The notes under the pieces: generated by a model
Database searches by the model: none
Seen by the model: the letters and a program-made list of their open reading frames with translations, nothing else
Told to the model about the DNA's origin: nothing
Position numbers and translations under genes: made by a program
In this document: piece by piece, positions 17,401 to 25,421 of the stretch
Numbering within the stretch: position 1 is the stretch's first letter
Layout: every line of letters begins with the position of its first letter
Origin: Paulinella micropora
Lineage: Eukaryota > Cercozoa > Imbricatea > Euglyphida
Assembly (NCBI GenBank): GCA_009731375.1
Contig: BJOX01000370.1
Location: forward strand, 132,577 to 196,576
Direction: 5' to 3'
Length of the DNA: 64,000 nucleotides

Positions 17401-19883
17401 TTCTTGATTGCGGGGCACGTCGTGTAGTCGAAGCCAAAGTGGTTGATCGCACAGAAGCTAGAAGCACCTGCGCCCATGATGGAAGCAACAACTATGGCCA
17501 CGTAGCGGGCAGCCCTTGCGTTGTCGGTCGGAGTGAAAGTGACTGAAGTATCAATTATAAAGGGGAACGATGCATATTGCCACAGCGTCCAGGTAGTGCC
17601 GTCCAACGACGTGCCCACCCACCACTGTTTCATTGCTTTACTCAGGCCGCCGGTCTGGCCCTGCAGACAGTACTTCTCCAGTACGACTCCAGTGCCAAAA
17701 TCTAGCTGGAGCCACTCTCCTGAGCACACTACACCCGAAAACGTTTTGCTTGCATTGGAGGTGTAGGCGCCGCTAGTGGCATCGTAGGTACCAGTGTTGC
17801 TCTGCCAGGAGGAGTTTGAGCCAGTATTGAAGCCGTCGTACGCGTTGCCGTTCCCTGAAGTGGACGCGCTCGCGACCAGGCCGTTCCAGCTGTTGCTCGT
17901 CATGCTGTCGGGCTTCTTCACGTACGAAGTGGCTACAAAGCTCAGGCCGTGATAGATGGCCTGGTCCCCGTGCAGCAGCGTGCCGTTGGAGCCCAGCGAC
18001 ACCAAGCTGGTGCTGGCAGGCAGCGAGCTCGGCAGCGAGAAATTGCTTTGGGACATTTCGTACGTGCTCGGGTTGTACTGCAGCACCATCTGGCCTGAAC
18101 CGCTCGCTTGGCCCGACCTCACCGGCCTGATGGTGGTCGAACCAGCCGTGCTAACAGTCATGTCCGCACCGCTCGCGTTCAGCACGATCGCGTTTGTTGC
18201 AGGTACCGATAGGCCGCTATCGCACCCGCCAATCGCAATGCTGTCCGCCCCCAACACGATGCCAGCCTGTGACCCGATAGCTACGGACCGCGCTCCTTGG
18301 TTTGTAGTGCCCGCAAAATATCCTACCGCTACGGACCGCGCCCCTTGGTTGGCATTGCCCGCCATCTCGCCTATCGCCACGGCATTGCCGCTTTGGCTCT
18401 CGCTTCCAGCATTATCTCCCACTGCGACAGCGCCCGAGCCTTGCGTAACCATCCCAGTATAATCGCCTATCGCTATGCTGGCTGCCCCTTGCTTCATGTC
18501 CCCGCCGGCCAGGTAGCCTACAGCGAGCGCGCCGCTAGCCTGTCGGAAGAGATCCTCGATCGTCTTGGTGTTGATCACGCCCGTTTCCTTCACCAGTATG
18601 CCGCTAGTGACGGGCATGGGCAAGAAGTCGCCCTCCGCGTAGCTCATGGCCCCGTCCGCTCCGGCCGCCAACAGCTTCGTACTTGCAGGAAGGGAGGCCG
18701 GCAGCTTGAGTGCACAAGACCCACTGGAAGGAGCCGAAAGAGTGCTGTTGCCGCCAGCCCCTGTCAGCGTGAGCGTCGATGAGCTTAATTGGCTGCTCAG
18801 GCCTAGCACACCGTCCGGGTCGACCGTCACCAGCTGCGCGGCCGAGGCGGGCAGAGGGGTAGGCAGCCTCGCGAGAGTGTCCGGGATCGTCGTGACCGTG
18901 TAGTCGGTGTCCATGAGCACGATCGCGCCATTGGCATTTGGAGCTAAAGACGGCTGCTTGAGCGTCCTGTCCTTGACCGCAAAGATCGACCCGTCTGGGT
19001 CCATGGTCACGATGCAGTCGTCTTGGGTAGGCATGATCGACGGGAACTTCACCGCCCCTGCCACCTGGTGGTCGACGTACGCCTTGGGCGCTAGCTGCGA
19101 GGCCTTGGTAGGGTAGCTGGTGTTCTCGAGGCAGCCGGCATTGTACAGCTGGTAGTCGAAAGCTAGGCTCCGCATGTACCAGACCCCCGCCCCGTTGTTT
19201 TTAGTGCAGATTACGCGCAGGTACCGAGCGTAGTCGGCCGAGGTTGCCGGCGTGAACGTGCGCAGGCTGTCGCCGACAAAGGTCTGCGCCGTCTGGCTGT
19301 CCCAAGTGAACCACCGGCTGCCGTCCGCGCTGTAAGCAACTACCCAGTCTCTGGGCGCGGTAATAGCCCCCGCAGACGTGAAGTGGTAAGCAGTGACCTT
19401 GGCGTGCATCGGTAGATCGAGCTGGAGCCACGCGCCCGCTACAGGGAGATTATCTACAATCGTCTCGATCATGGCAGTGTAGTTGTTGCCGCTGTAGCTG
19501 TCGGGCGCAGTGGTGCCCCATAAGGTCGAAAAGTCACTGTCAAAGGCCAGGTAGGCCTGGGCGGAATTGCTAGAGGCTGAGGCAACAAAGCCAGCGGAGC
19601 TATTAGAAGTCATCCCGGCCGGCTGGTTAGTTTTCGCTTCGGTGTTTAGCGTCAAGGTAATCAGGTCCGCTAAATCAACCAAGTGCGGGTTCCCGGACGT
19701 CGTCAGCCTGTGAGCGGTATTAAGCGCTACTGCCTCGTTCGCTGCCACTCCGCCCGCTGCCCATCTCACGCCCCCGTCGCCGTCCGAAACAAGGACGTCG
19801 CTACTCTGTCCGTCGACCGGTAGAACAAAGTCGTCGGTCGCACCGTCGAGGCGCCGCCGCTTGTACGACCTCGCAACTTCCAT
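14460..19883 (-). CDS. Giant modular fibre / receptor-binding-like protein
   Basis: 1807 residues from the ATG at 19883, chosen for the promoter-like tract 24 bases upstream. The N-terminus MEVARSYKRRRLDG is basic, and may anchor to the virion. Four discoidin (F5/8 type C)-like domains follow, near residues 90-270, 660-830, 1050-1210 and 1400-1580; each has GEWLQLDF- or GEWIQLDF-like and DGxxWTxW-like motifs. Between them are Ser/Leu/Pro repeats (LPSALPASTSL). A block of AxxIG repeats near 490-590 resembles YadA-type adhesin heads. ATDAANKSYVD-type motifs, as in phage fibres, follow the discoidin domains. The C-terminus ends in a C1q/TNF-like sandwich (about 1680-1807). Domain positions are approximate. 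Trimeric host-binding fibre is the likely role. Confidence 0.8.
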   Translation of the reverse strand: MEVARSYKRRRLDGATDDFVLPVDGQSSDVLVSDGDGGVRWAAGGVAANEAVALNTAHRLTTSGNPHLVDLADLITLTLNTEAKTNQPAGMTSNSSAGFVASASSNSAQAYLAFDSDFSTLWGTTAPDSYSGNNYTAMIETIVDNLPVAGAWLQLDLPMHAKVTAYHFTSAGAITAPRDWVVAYSADGSRWFTWDSQTAQTFVGDSLRTFTPATSADYARYLRVICTKNNGAGVWYMRSLAFDYQLYNAGCLENTSYPTKASQLAPKAYVDHQVAGAVKFPSIMPTQDDCIVTMDPDGSIFAVKDRTLKQPSLAPNANGAIVLMDTDYTVTTIPDTLARLPTPLPASAAQLVTVDPDGVLGLSSQLSSSTLTLTGAGGNSTLSAPSSGSCALKLPASLPASTKLLAAGADGAMSYAEGDFLPMPVTSGILVKETGVINTKTIEDLFRQASGALAVGYLAGGDMKQGAASIAIGDYTGMVTQGSGAVAVGDNAGSESQSGNAVAIGEMAGNANQGARSVAVGYFAGTTNQGARSVAIGSQAGIVLGADSIAIGGCDSGLSVPATNAIVLNASGADMTVSTAGSTTIRPVRSGQASGSGQMVLQYNPSTYEMSQSNFSLPSSLPASTSLVSLGSNGTLLHGDQAIYHGLSFVATSYVKKPDSMTSNSWNGLVASASTSGNGNAYDGFNTGSNSSWQSNTGTYDATSGAYTSNASKTFSGVVCSGEWLQLDFGTGVVLEKYCLQGQTGGLSKAMKQWWVGTSLDGTTWTLWQYASFPFIIDTSVTFTPTDNARAARYVAIVVASIMGAGASSFCAINHFGFDYTTCPAIKNIAAPLVSTDAANKDYVDGHAHRSPMTIGTSTIASTGTVALSLPSALPASTSLTSLTSAGQLSASALKVPASLPGSTLLVTLDSSGQLATGAASSLSLSGAGGTSTLSAAASGSSALKLPTALPGSTSIVTLDSGGQLATGAASSLSLSGAGGTSTLSAPDTGSSAIKTFSGLPSVVSLVTVDGSGSLAHAQPVGHSLVFTDSPSGSRMPNGMTSASWTSGSQTFVASASGSFSTSVPYKAFDGNGTGTFWCTPLSVYNTSTGAYTSNKFKTVGGSNVNGEWIQLDFGAEVRLTTYYITTSSNRSPRKWVMAVSDDGNTWTTWQAQTTNYNFADATETAFTPTAPVICRYAVLIVTENSGVDNYFQISALSFDYSGLALRVKNLALPANGTDGANKSYVDSHTHTSPLTIGTSTIASSGTVALSLPSALPASTSLTSLTSAGQLSASVLKVPASLPGSTLLVTLDSGGQLATGAASSLSLSGAGGTSTLSAPASGSSALLLPTALPAATSLVSVTSGGLLQHGNQTFSHGLTFAAGTAGAGQAVTLPAWTSNSAYTPSTDPNWSIAASSEAASPYVLYKCFDKTYATIESDCWSSAGGKYYTTAENAPLSGTVKAAWRTSNVDGGSYVDGEWIQIRHATARKRLLSFKLYTRYQYYTDGPRKYRVLASNDGISWTTIFTEPGPYTWTGNGFVSKTLSPVPSAYHYHRLVVTETGSIYGSAIVGYWDTSFEEDTTLYTITGVAAPAAATDAANKSYVDEKTSKTPLVVGNSSIASTGTVALKLPSALPSAGTDRVLQLNDLGEFELGTWDNGHWLCETVLTFANAAARIMTYDNTVRIAPSFGNITRLTSNSGNASTSYTTFQNTSGMTRKWLVAACVKFKNTATSSPMNAEAWVEKSASRPASNTAIASVRWLASSAFSNGTSFNGQYATVNLAGIVEVAANEYIWVEVYGGTATAVNYIANIGSAAYDRGFVSITEIPG

Positions 19884-19906
19884 TTGTTGCAGATTAAATA
19901 ATATAA

Positions 19907-19927
19907 CAAGAGGAGAAGTTTTTTTAA
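19907..19927 (-). promoter_or_regulatory. Putative promoter of the fibre gene
   Basis: On the minus strand AAAAAAACTTCTCCTCTTG ends 24 bases before the fibre ATG, matching the shared motif. Confidence 0.55.
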
Positions 19928-19933
19928 TTAGTT

Positions 19934-20152
19934 TTACAGGATCTCGTCTAGAAAATTGTCGACGAAGCGCATGCGTTCTTCCCAAGTGTCTCCACCAGGG
20001 ATATCACGAGCGGGGTTGATGCAGGCGCCGTCGCCATAAGGGCGGCACACGAGCGAGGCCAAGTCCCGAGGATCCCCCTTTTTACAAGTTCCGGACCAGT
20101 AGAGCTGGCCTTCAAAAAAGCAGGCGCCGCAAGTAGGACAGACGGCCAGCAT
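19934..20152 (-). CDS. Small Cys-rich viral protein
   Basis: 72 residues. CPTCGACFFEG near the start gives a CxxCxxC cluster; further Cys occur in GTCKKGDPRDLASLVCRP and DGACINPARD, so at least seven Cys could bind metal. Small proteins with DLAxLVC...CINP are widespread in viruses (recalled, not searched); function unknown. It ends in an acidic amphipathic stretch (FVDNFLDEIL). Confidence 0.6.
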   Translation of the reverse strand: MLAVCPTCGACFFEGQLYWSGTCKKGDPRDLASLVCRPYGDGACINPARDIPGGDTWEERMRFVDNFLDEIL

Positions 20153-20200
20153 ACCGGAACACTGTTATAGTATTAAAACAGAGAATTAAAAAAAGTCCTT

Positions 20201-20917
20201 TTAATTAGTCAAAACGCTGCGTCTCTTCTCGTCCACTAGCAGGAAAAAACGGGCAAGACACCGGTTGAGCTTTTGCTCCGCATTGTCCCAGTAAGTGTCC
20301 CTGACTCTTTTGGCACGCCTCAATAACCGATTCCGTGAAATCCCGTAATTCTCCTCAGTGTGCACTGCAAGCTCCCATAGCTCGCGCCACGGTTCGCACC
20401 GACCAACAGTGGGCATGTACAAGCTAGCTAAGCGCGTTTTGTTGTACAACGACCGGAGCATATCCTTGTTGCTGGAATTCTTCCACGCGCCAGCCTCCAG
20501 TGGTTCGTAATACGATGGATTGACGTATCCCGCGACCAAGCTCGCAACCACAGCCGGAATACCGTACTCCTCCTCCAGTAAATACAGACCCGCGTGCTCC
20601 GCGGCGACCAGACCAGCAGCCTCCTTTACCACGGGGTCGTCGATACGCTTGGCCAACAGCATAGAGTCCAGCGCAGAGTAGGTTTCTTCCCCTCCCGACT
20701 TCCAACACGTAGGCGGAAGCCCTAGATAATATAGAGGCTCGCGGTGCAGAGCAAGGGTTCTATCCGATATAGACAGCAATGCGGTGGCGAACGGCTCGCC
20801 CGGCAGAGCTTCGCGCGGGACGGTACGAGTAAGCGGGGGCAACTCCAGGCGGCGTCGCTTGAGGGGCTGGGCGTCCGTCCCAGCGGCCAGTCGTTTGTTC
20901 CGTAGAGCTAGCATCAT
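20201..20917 (-). CDS. Viral protein of unknown function with basic N-terminal motif
   Basis: 238 residues if started at MMLALRNKRLAAG (20917); an in-frame ATG 24 bases further upstream is possible. Near the N-terminus it carries LKRRRLELPP, the same KRRRL motif as the fibre and minor structural proteins. The rest is helical (HAGLYLLEEEYGIPAVVASL, WRELWELAVHTEENYG) without recognised catalytic residues. It is the last recognisable gene of the viral block. The spacer before it is AT-rich but lacks a clear TCTTG. Confidence 0.65.
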   Translation of the reverse strand: MMLALRNKRLAAGTDAQPLKRRRLELPPLTRTVPREALPGEPFATALLSISDRTLALHREPLYYLGLPPTCWKSGGEETYSALDSMLLAKRIDDPVVKEAAGLVAAEHAGLYLLEEEYGIPAVVASLVAGYVNPSYYEPLEAGAWKNSSNKDMLRSLYNKTRLASLYMPTVGRCEPWRELWELAVHTEENYGISRNRLLRRAKRVRDTYWDNAEQKLNRCLARFFLLVDEKRRSVLTN

Positions 20918-20941
20918 TTTCGCGCGATGGCACCTAAACAT

Positions 20942-21569
20942 GAAAAATCAGAGTGAGTAAAAAAGCAAGAAAATTTCCACTGTTTTGCGGCGCGGTAAAT
21001 TTCCGGAAAATTGACAGCAAGATGTGGCAATTGGAAAAATGGCAATATGTTCGTTCAGGCTGCTAGCCACTTCTGGTCTTGCTTGGGTCGAAGATTATGA
21101 TAGAGGTTCGGTGACGAAACGGACCAGCTTAGGTTCAGGTTTGTGGCCGGCCGGACTATGTGTATATCACTGCCTTTTTGTACCATATCACTGCCTTTTT
21201 GTACTATATCACGATATTTCGGCTATATCACTGTATTTGGACCCTATGGGACAAAAAGGCAATACGTGCCTGAACCAACCAACAGAAGAAGACAAAAATT
21301 TTCCCGCAAATCCCGGCCTGCGGCTAAAAGCTGGACATGGCAGGTCCCCCCTCCCCGCGGTGGTCCAAATCCGCCCTCTGTGCCTAATTAAATTCTCGAC
21401 TGCTTGGACCGCTCCTCTGGACCACAAGGCCCCAAAGGCGGTCCAAAGCGCCAAAAGAACAGACTAGAAAAATCCGGGCGGATTTGGACCACCGGGTGAC
21501 AGCAGGGGCAGTCTCGTCGAGCGAACTCACTGTCTCGTCGACACCGTCAGCTGCTCGACGAGCGCGTGG
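20942..21569. other. Non-coding junction sequence
   Basis: No convincing gene. It holds an imperfect triple repeat of a TATATCACTGCCTTTTTG-like unit (about 21165-21235). GGGACAAAAAGGCAATA occurs at 21249 and recurs at 22852. This is where gene-dense viral sequence gives way to repeats; no assembly gap lies here. Confidence 0.5.
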
Positions 21570-22355
21570 TCCAAAGCGGTCCACAAAATATATACGTCCC
21601 CACGTCCGACCCGGACCAAGGGAGGCATACCCACCGCCAACATGACCCAGGCAGTCACGCGAGGTGACGCACTGGTTCGATCGACGTGTGTTTGTGCCGT
21701 GGTCCAAACCGGCCAAAATAAAATATACGTCCATGCGTCCGATCCGGACCACCCGTCGAACTGCAGAGAGGGAGGGGACCCACCGCCACCATGACACATG
21801 CAGTGTGTCGTCGGTACTGACCTCGGTGTCGACGGGTGGTCCAAAGCGGTCCAAAAAATATATACGTCCCCACTTCCGATCCGGACCACCACCGCGATAG
21901 GGAGGGACCCACCGCCAACATGATCCAGGCAGTCTACCAGGGGATACTACACTTGTTTGATCATGGTTGCGGTAGGTCCCCCCTTCCCGCGTCCCCTGGT
22001 GGTCCGGCGTGGTTGAGAAAAAATATACTGCCTTGGTTCCGATTTAGACCACGCGTCACTGTACCTTGGTCCCGTACCGTCGAGCGACTCACTGTCTCAT
22101 CGACACCGTCAGCTGCTCGACGAGCGCGTGGTCCAAGGCGGTCCAAAAAAGATATACGTCCCCACGTCCGATCCGGACCACTAGTCAGTCGCGCGAGAGG
22201 GAGGGTCCCACCGCCAACATGATCCAGGCAGTCTACCGTGATACTACACTGGTTTGATCATGGTTGCGGCGGGTCTCCCCTTCCCGCTTCACCTGGTGGT
22301 CCGGTGTGGTTGGGAAAAAGATATACTGCCTGGGTGCCGATTTGGACCACATGTC
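21570..22355. repeat. Diverged tandem repeats with GGTCC/GGACC and TATATA motifs
   Basis: About four forward units start near 21570, 21703, 21835 and 22128. Each holds TGGTCCAAAGCGGTCCAAAA, then ATATATACGTCC, then GATCCGGACCA, then GGGAGGGACCCACCGCCAAC and ATGATCCAGGCAGT, or close variants. Two related blocks (about 21945-22060 and 22250-22350) share GTTTGATCATGGTTGCGG. The GGTCC/GGACC arrangement makes each unit partly palindromic. Confidence 0.75.
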
Positions 22356-22420
22356 GAATGTATCATGAGAGACGCAGCCATCTTCGACTGACAGATCCAA
22401 GCGCGACTGCTTGTCGTCAT

Positions 22421-22655
22421 TGCTGTCCAAGCACAGCGCGCGTCTGTTGGCCTGCCCGGCAGGAGCTAGACTCTCTTCCGGGAAGTCCTTGGACGCACGC
22501 ATGCCCAGCTCAACAGTGCCAGTGCAAGCACACACACACACACACTACACACACACTGCTGTTCAGGCCCAGCGCGCGCCTGTTGGCCTGCCAGGCAGGA
22601 GCTAGACTCTCTTCCAGGAAGTCCTTGGACGCACGCATACCAGACTCTAGAGTGC
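22421..22655 (+). repeat. Two direct copies of a 90-bp unit around a CA repeat
   Basis: Copies at about 22425-22512 and 22565-22650 share CTGTTGGCCTGCC and GGCAGGAGCTAGACTCTCTT and the ending CTTGGACGCACGCAT. A (CA)n tract at 22530-22558 separates them. Both are open in one frame (ARLLACPAGARLSS against ARLLACQAGARLSS), so they may be exon fragments. Confidence 0.7.
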
Positions 22656-23167
22656 AGTCGTCGGTTTCAATTATTTTTTTCGAAAAAAATGTGTGGCTGG
22701 GACGTATTTCAAAAATAAGGGGACCCGCGCTTGTGGGTGCCACCAGCCGCAAACACGTGAATTTTGCTGGTCGTGAATATTCACGCGCAAATGCCACTTT
22801 TCCCAGACTGGGCCGGTCGGGTGACTAATGCCAATAATGCCAATCCGCAAGGGACAAAAAGGCAATAGATTATCCCACCCTGGGCAAATTGGCAGCCTGT
22901 TTTTTCAGGCCTATCGACAAATCAGGATGGATTGATGTATGTANNNNNNNNNNGGGGGGGGGGGGACGTTACTTCAACTTAGGCTAGTTAGGGAGGGGGG
23001 AACGGAACCAGTACTTCGCGGCCAATTCGAAATTTCTCCAAGTCCTTTGCAGAGACAGAGCGCAGCAGAAGCAGGTGGTTTGCATCCAGCCCGTAAATAC
23101 CGGATATCATTTTGGACAGGCCGAGTTTTGTTCGGTTTTATCATCATATGGGAATTTGGTGGTAAAG
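22656..23167. other. No gene seen; contains a 10-N gap at 22944-22953
   Basis: Unique non-coding sequence. The gap is followed by a G run, so the join here is a scaffold join. The viral block lies left of it in one uninterrupted stretch. Confidence 0.5.
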
Positions 23168-23482
23168 TGGATGTCTTTCGAATGGCATCTGGTCGCTTTT
23201 AGGCTGCGCCCGATGGACCATCACTGGTGCACTTGCCACCACAGAAATGTGGAATTTGCACCATGATGGTGTGCGTGCTAATGTTTGGTTGCTGTATGTC
23301 TGTTGTTATTGTCTCCCTGCAGTGTTTATCATGAGTTCTACTACAAAATAATAGTGAATGATTGTTGCTGTCGTTTTTTTCCTTATTGTTGCTTCTTGTT
23401 ATACGATTTTCTTTGTTGAGAGTGACGTATGCAATGTGTCAACTGCCTACCTCCCTACATACCTTGTCTGTTGCTTTGTAGG

Positions 23483-24713
23483 CCCAAGAATAACAATGCA
23501 AGAGTTACTACTGATACTAATCTTGCTACTGTGCATCAAAATCCGCACTCAAAAAAAGAAAGAGATTCTTATGATGCGGTTGTGTTGCCTGCTCCTACTG
23601 GGCTTCCACAGAGATTTGAGCAAGCCTTACCTTACTCAGGATGTTCTCTTAGGGCTTGACGAAAGTCCCTGGATGAAAATTTATAACAAGAGAGATGACA
23701 ATGCTTTACTACAGATTTTAAACCTTAACATTAAGCAATTTCAAACCCTGCATGACGTCTTCCGTAAACACTGGAAAAAATACATTAAAAAACCAAGACA
23801 GGGAGGAACTAGGCGTAGAAAATTTAACTCATCTCAGGATAATTTAGCCTTAGCATTGTCATATCTATCAAACCTGTCCCACAGTACTGGCTATGTTTGT
23901 TTTTTGGTGAAAATCCAGCTGTAGTGTCTACATCTTTATGGAAAAGAGGATTGCCTTGTTTGAGAGATGCCTTGAAAGAAATGAACTCAGCGAGAATATC
24001 TTGGCCACATTCTGCAAGAAGAAACAAACTAGCAAATATATTAGCTAAGAAGGAACCTGGGCTGCCTTGGGGTTGTATTGATGCGGTGGATGGATTAAAC
24101 TTGTCTGTAAAAGTTCATTCAAACATCGATGTAAGTGAACCAAATTATAATGGATGGTTGCATGGCTATTATGTTTCTTCTATGTGTTTTTGGTTTCGAT
24201 GGGAACATAATATGGTGTAAATACAATTGTCCAGGTAGTTGGCATGATGCCAGAATTGCTGGGCCATTATTTGAGTTACTTGACGATGACACGCCTGCTC
24301 CTTTTTATATTGTAGGTGATTCAACTTTCCCAAAACATGGGGAAAAAATAATGAGATGTTTAAAGCCAACTAGTATTGAAAAATATGTAAGGGAAAAAAC
24401 TTTTAAACCAGATAGAATAAAGCAACTTAAAATTTTACATAACATGGTGAGTTCAGTGAGGCAGAGTGCAGAGTGGGGGATGGGAAGTTTACAAAAACAG
24501 TTTCCTCGAATTACTTTGCCTTTACTACCAGATGCACACAAACGTGCCCTTGTATTGCAATGTTGTTTTCGTTTATATAATTTCAGAAATAGAATGGGAG
24601 GAAAGAACCAAATAAGAACTTCCTTTGATCCTGAATGGTATAATAACGTTTTAACGCTTTGCTCACGTCAAAATTCCTTTGTGAGAAACATGTATCAAAA
24701 CATCAATTATTAA
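23483..24713 (+). pseudogene. HARBI1-like: Harbinger-type DDE transposase, two frameshifts
   Basis: Three overlapping frames together give one transposase of the DDE_Tnp_4/HARBI1 type, which cuts and pastes the element. Segment 1 (to about 23905) carries the N-terminal region with LGLDESPWM and FQTLHDVFRKHW. Segment 2 (about 23905-24190) has the first catalytic region around IDAVDGL. Segment 3 (to 24713) has CPGSWHDARIAG, the second Asp in VGDSTFPKHG, and the catalytic Glu in SAEWGMGSLQKQF. Both breaks fall at T-runs (23896-23905, 24186-24192), so they may be sequencing errors or real decay. TTGCTTTGTAG just before 23483 could be a splice acceptor. No internal stops besides these. Confidence 0.7.
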
Positions 24714-25421
24714 ACAATATTAATATTTTAATATTTAGTATTGACGTAATTAAAATTCTAAGTTGGAAAACAAACATAGCTTGCTCATGTCATATGGTAT
24801 GTATGTATATTTATTATTTAATATATGTAACACACATATATTATATACACAGCAATATCCATGTATTCCTTACATATCCATATACAGGAACTAAATTTAT
24901 ATAAAAATACATAAAGAACACATTTATACATAAAAAATATTATGAAAAACTTATGAAATCTCGCCCGCAATTTCGAATATTACAATAATAATTTTAATTT
25001 TATACTTCGAATGAATGATTCTATGTTATTTACATAACATATTACTTGATATAATTACTAAAACACTTTATGTGTGCTAAAGATTCGAATTTCAATTTAT
25101 TAATACTAAAAATTTGTAAGTTTCACCAAGGTTTGTGGCACAGTACTTACGCGGATCAAGTGAAAAAAAAAAAAAAAAAAAACCAGGCACAATAATTTTA
25201 ATATATGTACTTGCCAGTAATATGCATTAATTTTATTAAAATACTTCAAGTTTCATTTGCCACAAAATAATTGTAATCATTACAATAAAAATAATTGTAA
25301 TAATTACAATAAAAATTAATATCAGTATTGATTTTATTAAAATCCTTATCACAAGATTAGTTAAGTCACTCATGAAATAATAATAGTACTAGTTAAGTGA
25401 ATAATTAAGCAAACAATGTGT

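Noticed and set aside
1-20917. Bacterial or phage origin of the block
   Set aside because: Capsid, penton-like, HMG-like and A22-type resolvase genes are typical of eukaryotic DNA viruses; there are no Shine-Dalgarno-led operons.
21570-22355. CRISPR-like array
   Set aside because: Repeats are long, diverged and unevenly spaced, without constant repeats and unique spacers; the context is eukaryotic.
22238-22828. 196-residue frame over the tandem repeats
   Set aside because: It crosses repeat units and a CA tract and has no conserved content as a whole.
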